This document shows, piece by piece, positions 8,092 to 14,677 of a DNA stretch of 29,662 nucleotides. Within the stretch, counting starts at the first letter, position 1. Each line of letters starts with the position of its first letter. The stretch comes from Paratractidigestivibacter sp963630635. GTDB lineage: Bacteria > Actinomycetota > Coriobacteriia > Coriobacteriales > Atopobiaceae. The stretch spans positions 1 to 29,662 of the forward strand of contig CAVGOA010000025.1 of assembly GCA_963630635.1 (NCBI GenBank), written 5' to 3'. The notes beneath the pieces are model-generated. The model worked only from the letters and a program-made list of their open reading frames with translations. It did not search any database and was not told where the DNA came from. A program made the translations under genes and the position numbers.

Positions 8092-8109
8092 CGCTTTGTT
8101 AACAAAGCG
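8092..8109. promoter_or_regulatory. Perfect 18-bp palindrome in the ilvE/ltaE divergent region
   Basis: CGCTTTGTTAACAAAGCG is perfectly self-complementary and sits in the middle of the intergenic region between two divergent genes, 66 bases before the ltaE start and 113 before ilvE. A -10-like TACAAT follows at 8134-8139 for the plus-strand gene. The symmetry and position suggest a repressor operator; the regulator is unknown. Confidence 0.55.
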
Positions 8110-8174
8110 GGCCGCAGTGTCATCGCGGTGTCATACAATCTGGCCTGTTGCCAAATCGAGGAACGGAGAAACCC

Positions 8175-9224
8175 ATGCGCATGTTTAGGAACGACTACTC
8201 GGAGGGCGCGGCGCCGCAGATCTTGGAGGCGCTTGCTCGCACCAACGCCGAGCAGTGCGTGGGCTACACCGAGGGCGACCCGCACTGTGAGCGGGCGCGC
8301 GAGCTGATTCGCGCGGCCTGCGGGCGAGACGACGTGGACGTCGAGTTCTGCATTGGCGGCACGTCTGCCAACATCGTGGGCGTGACGGGGATGCTGGCCG
8401 ACTGGGAGGGCGTCATCTGCACCAAGGACGCCCACATCAACGTGCACGAGACGGGCGCGATCGCGGCATGCGGGCGCACCGTGCTGGCCACGCAGGACTC
8501 CGACGGGTTCCTCTCCCCCGAGGCGGCCGAGTTGGTGTACGTGAACCAGACCATGACGGGGCGCCACATGACGCTGCCCAAGATGATTTACATCACCAAC
8601 GCCACCGAGTTCGGCGGGGTATGGTCGCACGAGCGCTTTGACGCGATCTGCGACTGGGCCCACGGGCGCGGGCTTAAGGTCTACGTGGACGGCGCGCGTC
8701 TGGCCGTGGCCTTGACGTCACAGGGCAACGACCTGACGCTTGAGCACCTGGCGGCGAATGCCGATGCCTTCTACCTGGGCGGCACCAAGAACGGCATGTT
8801 GTTTGGTGAGGCGATGGTCATCGCAGACCCCGAGCTCAAGCGGTCGTTCCCCTATCTTATTAAGGAGCGCGGCGGGCTTATGGCCAAGGGCCGTTTGCTA
8901 GGCGTGCAGTTTGAGGCGGCCTTCGAGCAGCCGGCCGACGGCGGCGAAGCCCTGTACTGGAAGCTTGCCCGCGGCGCCAACGAGTGCGCGCTTCGCCTGC
9001 GCGACGGCATGAATGAGCTGGGCTTCGAGTCGTACCTGCCGGCCAACACCAACCAGCAGTTCTTTGTGGTGGAGCCCTCGGTTGCGCAGAAGTTCGACGA
9101 GGCCGTGGGCTGCGAGACCTTCGCGCAGCTGCCGGACGGCCGCCGGGTTATTCGCTTTGTGACCTCGTGGGCTACAAAACCCGCCGATGTGGACGAGTTC
9201 CTGGCCTTCGCGAAGACGGTTTAG
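8175..9224 (+). CDS. Low-specificity L-threonine aldolase family enzyme
   Basis: A 349-residue PLP enzyme of the threonine aldolase / beta-eliminating lyase family, which cleaves threonine or allo-threonine to glycine and acetaldehyde. The start reads FRNDYSEGAAPQIL, typical of the family. GGTSAN (61-66) binds the cofactor phosphate, YVDGARLA (170-177) holds the aspartate that contacts the PLP ring, and LGGTKNG (201-207) holds the predicted Schiff-base Lys205. The start at 8175 has GGAG about eight bases upstream; a second ATG two codons on is also possible. The gene is monocistronic and faces the release-factor-like gene, with a nested palindrome between them. Confidence 0.9.
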   Translation: MRMFRNDYSEGAAPQILEALARTNAEQCVGYTEGDPHCERARELIRAACGRDDVDVEFCIGGTSANIVGVTGMLADWEGVICTKDAHINVHETGAIAACGRTVLATQDSDGFLSPEAAELVYVNQTMTGRHMTLPKMIYITNATEFGGVWSHERFDAICDWAHGRGLKVYVDGARLAVALTSQGNDLTLEHLAANADAFYLGGTKNGMLFGEAMVIADPELKRSFPYLIKERGGLMAKGRLLGVQFEAAFEQPADGGEALYWKLARGANECALRLRDGMNELGFESYLPANTNQQFFVVEPSVAQKFDEAVGCETFAQLPDGRRVIRFVTSWATKPADVDEFLAFAKTV

Positions 9225-9267
9225 GCGGCGCGGCCGTTCCGCGGGCGGCGTTCGCTGGGCTAGGAAG

Positions 9268-9410
9268 CAAAAACGCGACAAGTGTGCCGACGAAATTTAA
9301 TTAGGCAAGTAGCCGGGAAATCCGCAAGTCTCTGACCTGCGGATTTCCTTTTGAGGGTTGCTTAGCTACTCAGTCAGATGGATTTCGTCGGCACATTTGT
9401 CGCGTTTTTG
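9268..9410. repeat. Nested three-stem palindromic element A between convergent genes
   Basis: Outer arms of 29 bases (9268-9296 and 9382-9410, beginning CAAAAACGCGACAA and ending TTGTCGCGTTTTTG) are complementary except for one G-U pair. Inside are AGTAGC (9308-9313) with GCTACT (9365-9370), then a perfect 11-bp hairpin GGAAATCCGCA / TGCGGATTTCC (9316-9348). A-runs and T-runs close both ends, so it can act as a bidirectional terminator for ltaE and the release-factor-like gene. Its core resembles the element at 14175-14293. Confidence 0.85.
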
Positions 9411-9457
9411 AAAATTGAAGCGTTCCAATCGCGCAGTGCCACCCACGCGACCGGCCG

Positions 9458-9835
9458 CTAGTCGTCAATCGGGCGGCGGCGAAGGTCCTTCACCTGCGAG
9501 CGGTAGTGCTTTGCCGCAAGCCGGCGCTCCTTAGAGGCGCGCGTGGGCTTGGTCTTGTGGCGCACCTTGGGCGGCACAGCGCGACGGGCCAGCTCGTCGC
9601 GGATCTTCTGCAGGCAAAGTTGCCGGTTGCGGTACTGGCTGCGCGACTCGCGGCTCACCACGGTGATGCCGGTAGGCACATGTACCGTGCGCACGGCCGA
9701 GTCGGTCGTGTTCACGCACTGCCCGCCCGGCCCCGCTGCGTGAAACGCCTGCACCTCACACTGCACCGCCAGCTTGGCCAGCGGCAGGCGGGCGAGGTCG
9801 GCGTAATCGCGATATGTCAGATCTTTAGCATCCAT
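9458..9835 (-). CDS. Release-factor-like ribosome rescue protein (ArfB/PrfH type)
   Basis: A 125-residue protein with the catalytic core of class I release factors and no stop-codon-recognition domains. The peptidyl-tRNA hydrolysis motif AGPGGQCVNTTDSAV spans 34-48 (GGQ 37-39). A long basic tail (KVRHKTKPTRASKERRLAAKHYRSQVKDLRRR) closely resembles that of E. coli ArfB/YaeJ, which enters the empty mRNA channel of stalled ribosomes. It therefore probably frees ribosomes stalled without a stop codon. The start at 9835 follows AGGATGG; an ATG three codons earlier lacks a site. It stands alone between convergent and divergent neighbours. Confidence 0.88.
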   Translation of the reverse strand: MDAKDLTYRDYADLARLPLAKLAVQCEVQAFHAAGPGGQCVNTTDSAVRTVHVPTGITVVSRESRSQYRNRQLCLQKIRDELARRAVPPKVRHKTKPTRASKERRLAAKHYRSQVKDLRRRPIDD

Positions 9836-9997
9836 GCCAACCATCCTAGCGCAGGCCGCGCGATCGACGAGCGTTAGCGACCCCAAAATGTTAGGTGCAT
9901 TCCTCCCTTAATACCGAACTCAGACGATCGCTTCTCACCAACGAATAGAATGGCGGTGCAGCAGGAAAAGGTGCTTGCGTTTGGCGAAGGAGCAGCA

Positions 9998-10972
9998 ATG
10001 TCGCAGCAGTTTCATGAGTTGATTTTCCTCGAGCCGGTGTTTCACGAGAAGATCTGGGGAGGCCGCGAGCTTGCCGACGAGTGGGGCTACGAGATCCCCG
10101 ACGGGCCTATCGGCGAGTGCTGGGCTATCTCGGCACACCCCAACGGCGACTGCCGCGTGCGCGGCGGGGCCTTTGACGGCAAGTTCCTCTCGCAAGTGTG
10201 GGACGAGGCGCGCGAGGTCTTTGGCCAGGTGCCCGACGGCCGCGGCGGGCAGGCCCGCGAGTTCCCGCTGCTGATCAAGATCTTGGACGCCAAGGACGAC
10301 CTCTCGGTGCAGGTGCACCCCGACGACGTCTACGCCGCCGAGCACGAGAACGGCTCGCTGGGCAAGAAGGAGTGCTGGTACGTGCTGGGCTGCAAGGAGG
10401 GCGGCACTATCATCGTGGGCCAGCGCGCGAAGGACGCCGCGGAGTTTCGTGCCATGGTTGACGAGGGCCGCTGGGGCGAGCTGTTGAACGAGGTGCCCAT
10501 CCACCCCGGCGACTTCTTCCAGATCGACCCCGGCACGATCCACGCCATCAAGGGCGGCACCGTCATCCTAGAGACCCAGCAGTCAAGCGACGTCACCTAC
10601 CGCGTCTACGACTACGACCGCAAGCAGGCCGACGGCACCTGCCGTCCTTTGCACATCGAGCAGAGCGTCGAGTGCGTGAACTTCTCCGCGACCCCTGTGA
10701 CCAGCGGAAAGATCACCACGCCTGTGATTGGCGGCATCCAGCACCTGGCCGACACCGACCGCTACATCGTTGACTTGGTGAGCGTCGACGGCGAGAAGGT
10801 CTTCTCGTCCATCCCCACCTTTAGGTGCGTGAGCGTCATCGAGGGCGAGGGCGAGGTGGCCGGGCAGGCCGTCAAGCGCGGCGACCACTTTATTGTCCCG
10901 GCCGGATTTGGCGACGCGCACTGCTCGGGCCAGATGAAGCTCGTCGTGAGCCGCGTTCCCACGGCGGTTTAA
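9998..10972 (+). CDS. manA: Mannose-6-phosphate isomerase, class I
   Basis: A 324-residue cupin-fold zinc enzyme interconverting mannose-6-phosphate and fructose-6-phosphate. The zinc ligands are visible in QVHPDD (105-110), KKECWYVL (123-130) and PGTIHAI (178-184), with the catalytic arginine in TYRVYDYDR (200-208). The length is that of the short Gram-positive form. AAGGAG five bases before the ATG at 9998 decides the start; a possible earlier start at 9950 has none. The gene faces eda across a hairpin terminator. Mannose use is not obviously linked to the neighbouring uronate genes. Confidence 0.95.
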   Translation: MSQQFHELIFLEPVFHEKIWGGRELADEWGYEIPDGPIGECWAISAHPNGDCRVRGGAFDGKFLSQVWDEAREVFGQVPDGRGGQAREFPLLIKILDAKDDLSVQVHPDDVYAAEHENGSLGKKECWYVLGCKEGGTIIVGQRAKDAAEFRAMVDEGRWGELLNEVPIHPGDFFQIDPGTIHAIKGGTVILETQQSSDVTYRVYDYDRKQADGTCRPLHIEQSVECVNFSATPVTSGKITTPVIGGIQHLADTDRYIVDLVSVDGEKVFSSIPTFRCVSVIEGEGEVAGQAVKRGDHFIVPAGFGDAHCSGQMKLVVSRVPTAV

Positions 10973-11026
10973 GGCGCCCGGGCGGTCGCGGCGAGGCCGC
11001 AGCGCGACACTTGCCGCGTCGACAGA

Positions 11027-11088
11027 AAAATCCCCTGCATTTCGTGCCATTTTCGAAGTTGATTCTGGCTCAATTTGCAGGGGATTTT
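11027..11088. repeat. AAATCCCCTGCA hairpin repeat, copy 1 (bidirectional terminator)
   Basis: AAAATCCCCTGCA (11027-11039) pairs perfectly with TGCAGGGGATTTT (11076-11088). The inner part has decayed compared with the other copies but keeps GCCA/TGGC. It lies between the convergent manA and eda genes, and its A-run and T-run ends would let it terminate both. Confidence 0.8.
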
Positions 11089-11149
11089 ATGTTCAACGCG
11101 AGAAGGGCACGGCAAGGGCTGCTGCGCGGGTCGCCCTTGCCGGTTTAGG

Positions 11150-11791
11150 CTAGCCGCGAACGCGGGCAACGGCCTCCATAGCGCCCTTGCAGGCCTCGGT
11201 GACCGGGGTGAAGTCGCCATTGGCAAAGAGGCCGGGCTTGACCATCCAGGTGCCGCCGCAGGCGATAATGGACTTGGAGGACAAGTACTCCTCGACGTTT
11301 GCCGTGCTCACGCCGCCGGTGGGCATGAAGCGGTGACCCACAAAGGGAGCGCACAGGGCGTTGATGGTGTTCAGGCCGCCGTACTGGGCTGCGGGGAAGA
11401 ACTTGGTGACGTTAAGGCCCAGCTTGCGGGCGGCGGTCACCTCGGAGGGGGTCACGGTGCCAGGCAGCACGGGCACGCCCAGCTCGATGCAGTGGGCCAC
11501 GACCTCGGCGTCAAAGCCGGGGCTCACGATGAACGCGGCGCCCGCGGCCACGGCCTCGTCGACCTGCTCGACAGAAAGCACGGTGCCGGCGCCCACGCAG
11601 ATCTCGGGCACCTCGTCGTGCATGGCCTTGATGCACTCGGCGGCGCAGGCGGTGCGGAAGGTCACCTCGGCAGAGGGCATGCCGCCGGCAACCAGGGCGC
11701 GGGCCATGGGAACGGCGTCCTCGACCTTATCCAGAACAACAACAGGCACGATGGCCAGCTCGTGGAGCTTCTCGTAGAAATCCTCGTACAT
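11150..11791 (-). CDS. eda: KDPG aldolase (2-dehydro-3-deoxy-6-phosphogluconate aldolase)
   Basis: A 213-residue class I aldolase that splits 2-keto-3-deoxy-6-phosphogluconate into pyruvate and glyceraldehyde-3-phosphate. The Schiff-base lysine is in NVTKFFPAAQYGG (127-139, Lys130). The conserved acid is in AEVTFRT (41-47), and GAGTVLS and the phosphate-binding PTGGVS follow. AAGGA seven bases before the ATG at 11791 decides the start. The gene lies 90 bases after kdgK on the same strand, with a 13-bp hairpin in between, so the two are probably cotranscribed. It catalyses the last step of the unsaturated-uronate pathway encoded around it. Confidence 0.95.
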   Translation of the reverse strand: MYEDFYEKLHELAIVPVVVLDKVEDAVPMARALVAGGMPSAEVTFRTACAAECIKAMHDEVPEICVGAGTVLSVEQVDEAVAAGAAFIVSPGFDAEVVAHCIELGVPVLPGTVTPSEVTAARKLGLNVTKFFPAAQYGGLNTINALCAPFVGHRFMPTGGVSTANVEEYLSSKSIIACGGTWMVKPGLFANGDFTPVTEACKGAMEAVARVRG

Positions 11792-11810
11792 GGGCAAATC
11801 CTTTCTTGGC

Positions 11811-11848
11811 AGGTCTTCTCGCCTTCTGCCAATGCGGCGAGAAGACCT
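11811..11848 (-). repeat. Intercistronic hairpin between kdgK and eda
   Basis: AGGTCTTCTCGCC (11811-11823) and GGCGAGAAGACCT (11836-11848) form a perfect 13-bp stem with a 12-base loop, ending 19 bases before the eda start. There is no T-run after it, so it more likely stabilises or processes the mRNA than terminates it. Confidence 0.8.
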
Positions 11849-11881
11849 TGTTATTGGTTGAATCTTTGATGCGCGCTGCGA

Positions 11882-12919
11882 CTAGCGGGCCACGCGGGTG
11901 GCGCCGCCAGAGGCCGCGACGCCGGCGATCTCGGCCTCGGTCACCAGGTTGACATCGCCGCGGACCGACAGCTTAAGGACGCTGGCCGCGATGGCGTAGT
12001 CGATGGTCTTCTGGCCGTCATAGTCGTGCAGCATGGCGTGCAGCAGACCGGCGTTGAAGGCGTCGCCGCCGCCCACGCCCTCAAGGACGTTAACGTCGTG
12101 CATGGGGCTAAACCAGTGCTGGTCGCCCTCGGCCACGTAAAACATGCCCATCCACTGGGAGTGCTCGGTGCTGGAAACGTTGCGCACGACGGAGGCCACG
12201 GTCTGGCAGCCGTACTCGGCGCAGATCTGACGGGCCATCTCGACGTAGGAGTCGCGCTCCTCGATGCCGTGGGCCAAAGAGCCAGAGACGCAGGTCATGC
12301 CCAGGGCATAGGGGGCGTCCTCGTCGTTGGCGATGCAGACGTCGACGTAGGGCATGAGGCCCTTCACGACCGACTGGGCCTTCTCGGGCGTCCAGAGCTT
12401 GCCGCGGTAGTTGAGGTCAAAGACGGTCTTGATGCCCTTGGCGCGGGCGGCCACCAGGGCCTCCTTGCAGGCGACGGCCATCTCGTCCGAGACGGCGGGA
12501 GTGACGCCGCTCACGTAGAAGACCTCGACGCCGTCGAGGATGGCGTCCCAATCCAGGACCTCGTGGGAGGCCAGGTTCATCGCGGAGTACTTGCGGTCAT
12601 AGACGCAGCCGTTGCCGCGCTGAGAAGCGCCCAGCTCGAAGTAGTAGGTGCCCAGGCGGTCGCCGTCGCGCACGACGCGGGAGGTGTCGACGCCGTAGGC
12701 CACCAGGCCGCGAAGGGCGCAGTCGCCAATGCGGTTGGCCGGCACGACCGAGACGTAGGCGGCGTTGTCGCCCTGGTAAGCCAGCGAGACGGCCATGTTG
12801 GCCTCGGCGCCGCCGTAGCGGGCGTCGAACTCGGTGGCCTGCTCAAGGCGCAGGTGGTCCTTGGGAGAAAGACGCATCATGATCTCGCCAAAGGAAAGTA
12901 CGAGGGGCTTGTCGCTCAT
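11882..12919 (-). CDS. kdgK: 2-keto-3-deoxygluconate kinase (PfkB family)
   Basis: A 345-residue ribokinase-family sugar kinase that phosphorylates 2-keto-3-deoxygluconate to KDPG, the substrate of the adjacent aldolase. The N-terminal GEIMMRLSP (11-19) and YGGAEANMAV (35-44) are substrate-side motifs. The C-terminal GVGGGDAFNAGLLHAML holds the catalytic aspartate and anion hole. GGAGG five bases before the ATG at 12919 decides the start, and the long open frame upstream is not coding. It is the first gene of a kdgK-eda unit diverging from a LacI regulator across an AATCGATT operator. Activity as KDG kinase rather than another PfkB kinase is inferred from eda and the pathway context. Confidence 0.92.
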   Translation of the reverse strand: MSDKPLVLSFGEIMMRLSPKDHLRLEQATEFDARYGGAEANMAVSLAYQGDNAAYVSVVPANRIGDCALRGLVAYGVDTSRVVRDGDRLGTYYFELGASQRGNGCVYDRKYSAMNLASHEVLDWDAILDGVEVFYVSGVTPAVSDEMAVACKEALVAARAKGIKTVFDLNYRGKLWTPEKAQSVVKGLMPYVDVCIANDEDAPYALGMTCVSGSLAHGIEERDSYVEMARQICAEYGCQTVASVVRNVSSTEHSQWMGMFYVAEGDQHWFSPMHDVNVLEGVGGGDAFNAGLLHAMLHDYDGQKTIDYAIAASVLKLSVRGDVNLVTEAEIAGVAASGGATRVAR

Positions 12920-12952
12920 GTGAACCTCCAAAACGTTGTCGTTACCTTTACG

Positions 12953-12976
12953 GAATCGATTTACGAAATCGATTAC
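12953..12976. promoter_or_regulatory. LacI-type operator between kdgK and its divergent regulator
   Basis: Two AATCGATT octamers (12954-12961 and 12968-12975) are arranged so that the 24-bp block is itself an imperfect palindrome centred on TACG. It overlaps the -35 region of the plus-strand regulator gene and lies between the kdgK start and the shared TATACT/TACAAT region. It is the natural site for autoregulation and kdgK-eda control by the adjacent LacI protein. Confidence 0.7.
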
Positions 12977-13000
12977 ATTGCTTTGCCGATATTGTATACT
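12972..13000 (+). promoter_or_regulatory. Promoter of the divergent LacI gene
   Basis: The -10 box is TATACT (12995-13000), and a weak ATTACA (12972-12977) sits 17 bases upstream inside the operator. The same AT-rich block read on the other strand offers TACAAT as a kdgK -10. The LacI ATG is 67 bases downstream of the -10. Confidence 0.55.
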
Positions 13001-13066
13001 TGCGCCACCGAGAAATACAGTGATTTTTCGCGTGCGGTTTGGATTTGTTGGCAGGAGGTCACGCGC

Positions 13067-14158
13067 ATGGCTCGCGTAAGGATCAAGGACATCGCGCAGG
13101 AGGCGGGCGTGAGCCCGGCCACCGTCTCGCGCTACCTCAACAACACCCCTGGCGCCATGACCGACGAGACCCGCGCGCGCATCGCCGAGGTCGTCGAGCG
13201 CACGGGCTACCGGCCGCTTGCCGCCGCCCGCAGCCTGCGCACCGACCGGTCGCACCTGTTGGGGATTGTGCTGGCAGACATCGTGAACCCGTATTCTTCT
13301 GCCATGATCGAGGCCCTCTCGGCCGAGGCGGCCAAGGTGGGCTACACCTTGATGACGGCCGTGAGCTCCAACGACGGCGCGGCCGAGGCCTCGGCCATCG
13401 AGCGCCTGTGCGCGGCGGGGGCGGATGCCCTGGTGGTCAACACCTGCGGCGGCAACGAGCACCTACTGCGCACCACCAACGCCCGCGTGCCCGTGGTTCT
13501 TCTGGACCGCGACTGCACAGGCGGCGGGCTGGATTTGGTGACGTCTAACAACAGCGAGCTTATGGACGCGCTGGTAGACGAGCTGTGCGGCTGCGGCTGC
13601 GAGCAGCTGGTTCTTCTCACCGAGCAGGACCGCACGAGCTCGGTGCGCCGCGAGCGCGAGGGGCGGTTTTTGGACCGCGCGGCCGAGCGCGGCGTCACCG
13701 GGCAGGTGGTCGAGCTTTCGGCCGACAGCAACAAGGCGGCTGTGCAGGTCAAAGGAGCTGTTGCGGGAGACGGCGAGAAGTGCGAGGGCGATGTGGCGGG
13801 CCGTGGGGCCGTGGGGCTGATCGCCGTCAACGGCCTGGTGTTCTTCCGCTTAATCGAGGCCTTCCAGGATTCGCAGCTACGCGGGCAGTGGGGCAAGGGC
13901 TCGGGCGCGGGCGCGACCGGCGCGGACCGCGGGGCCGCCGCGGGCCGCGGAGCCACCCCCCTCTTTGCCGCCACCTTTGACGATTACGCCTGGAACCGCA
14001 TGTTTCAGGGCGGGGTGACCACGGCCGCCCAGGATGTCGAGGCCATTGCCGCCGCCGTGATGGAGCGCGTGGTGGCCCGCATCGAGGACCCCGGTCTCAC
14101 ACCGCAGCGCGTTCAGATTCCCGGCCGCATCGTCCGACGCGCCTCGACCGGGGCCTAA
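13067..14158 (+). CDS. LacI-family regulator, probable controller of kdgK-eda
   Basis: A 363-residue LacI-family repressor. The helix-turn-helix is at residues 5-25 (IKDIAQEAGVSPATVSRYLNN) with the hinge helix near 50-60, followed by the periplasmic-binding-protein-like effector domain. AGGAGG eight bases before the ATG decides the start. It diverges from kdgK-eda with a shared palindromic operator, so it probably senses KDG, KDPG or a related uronate product. Odd points are a Gly/Ala-rich low-complexity insert at 275-297 (from GKGSGAG to GRGA), where homologues have a short loop, and an Asp/Gly-rich stretch near 230-248. The insert lies before the conserved FDDYAWN block, and the frame stays open, so the protein is probably still functional. 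Confidence 0.88.
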   Translation: MARVRIKDIAQEAGVSPATVSRYLNNTPGAMTDETRARIAEVVERTGYRPLAAARSLRTDRSHLLGIVLADIVNPYSSAMIEALSAEAAKVGYTLMTAVSSNDGAAEASAIERLCAAGADALVVNTCGGNEHLLRTTNARVPVVLLDRDCTGGGLDLVTSNNSELMDALVDELCGCGCEQLVLLTEQDRTSSVRREREGRFLDRAAERGVTGQVVELSADSNKAAVQVKGAVAGDGEKCEGDVAGRGAVGLIAVNGLVFFRLIEAFQDSQLRGQWGKGSGAGATGADRGAAAGRGATPLFAATFDDYAWNRMFQGGVTTAAQDVEAIAAAVMERVVARIEDPGLTPQRVQIPGRIVRRASTGA

Positions 14159-14174
14159 ATAACCAATCGCGAGT

Positions 14175-14293
14175 TTTTGCACGACCAAAACGACTTTGGA
14201 AAGTAGCCGGGGCTTTTGCAGCGGCGTTTTCCCAGTTGGCCGCTGGCCATGACGGGTTGGCTACTTGCCCTGCGGCGATTTGGTCGTGCAAAA
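14175..14293. repeat. Nested three-stem palindromic element B
   Basis: The outer arms TTTTGCACGACCAAA (14175-14189) and TTTGGTCGTGCAAAA (14279-14293) are perfect. Inside are AAGTAGCC (14201-14208) with GGCTACTT (14259-14266), then CAGCGGC (14219-14225) with GCCGCTG (14239-14245). The AAGTAGCCGGG ... GGGTTGG-CTACTT core matches element A at 9268-9410 although the outer arms differ. It follows the LacI stop codon by 16 bases and may form the 3' end of that mRNA. Confidence 0.82.
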
Positions 14294-14408
14294 GTTCCGG
14301 GCTCTTCTCGCCACAAAAGCTGCGGCAACCTTCCCGCAACAAGTGGCATCGGTAAACGGTAGGTTTTGGGCGATAAGTGGTCAAATCGTGGGGAAACGCA
14401 GATTCTCG

Positions 14409-14437
14409 GCCTATAGGGTGAACGTTAACCCTATACT
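14409..14437 (+). promoter_or_regulatory. Promoter with GGTGAACGTTAACC operator in front of the candidate small RNA
   Basis: The near-perfect palindrome GGTGAACGTTAACC (14417-14430) lies directly upstream of a -10 box TATACT (14432-14437), in the spacer of a promoter whose -35 is poor (GCCTAT). Its AACGTT centre is typical of LacI-family operators. The identical 15-mer with one more upstream G recurs at 27746-27760 before the GH105 gene. Confidence 0.65.
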
Positions 14438-14443
14438 TCTAAT

Positions 14444-14584
14444 CAACCCGCTTTGCTTGCCTTTTCCATGGGCGGGTTCCACAGCCGAAGCCGGTTGTTT
14501 CTCGCGGTGTGCTCCAGGATACATGTCCCGTCCCATGAGCACCTAGTCACCTTCCCCCTCCGAGAAACAGCCGGCTTCTTTTTT
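14444..14584 (+). ncRNA. Candidate small RNA or attenuated leader with two stems and an intrinsic terminator
   Basis: From the expected start near 14444, stem 1 pairs AACCCGC (14445-14451) with GCGGGTT (14472-14478). Stem 2 pairs 14487-14504 with 14561-14578 (18 bp, one wobble) and is followed at once by TTTTTT (14579-14584), a textbook terminator. An inner stem GTGCTC/GAGCAC (14509-14542) exposes a loop with UCCCGUCCC, and the 3' side of the big loop has unpaired CCTTCCCCCTC (14550-14560). These C-rich stretches resemble Shine-Dalgarno-pairing regions of Gram-positive small RNAs. No ORF of note lies in it. It could instead be a terminated leader for the regR-like gene 94 bases downstream. 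Confidence 0.6.
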
Positions 14585-14620
14585 GTCTCGAGCGCGTCTT
14601 GGCGCCCGTCCATTGGCTGC

Positions 14621-14645
14621 AAAACTGGTTTACAATACCTTATAC
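14621..14645. promoter_or_regulatory. RegR-type operator and promoter of the regR-like gene
   Basis: AAAACTGGTTTA (14621-14632) is a one-mismatch version of the palindrome AAACCGGTTT and overlaps the -10-like TACAAT (14631-14636); a second candidate is TTATAC at 14640-14645. The site lies 34-46 bases before the regulator's own Shine-Dalgarno and suggests autoregulation. Confidence 0.62.
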
Positions 14646-14677
14646 CACACAACGCCACCAGCCCTCAAGGAGACCCC

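Noticed and set aside
12026..13066. Possible N-terminal extension of the LacI gene starting at 12026
   Set aside because: The open frame crosses kdgK in antisense; the Shine-Dalgarno and helix-turn-helix start place the real start at 13067.
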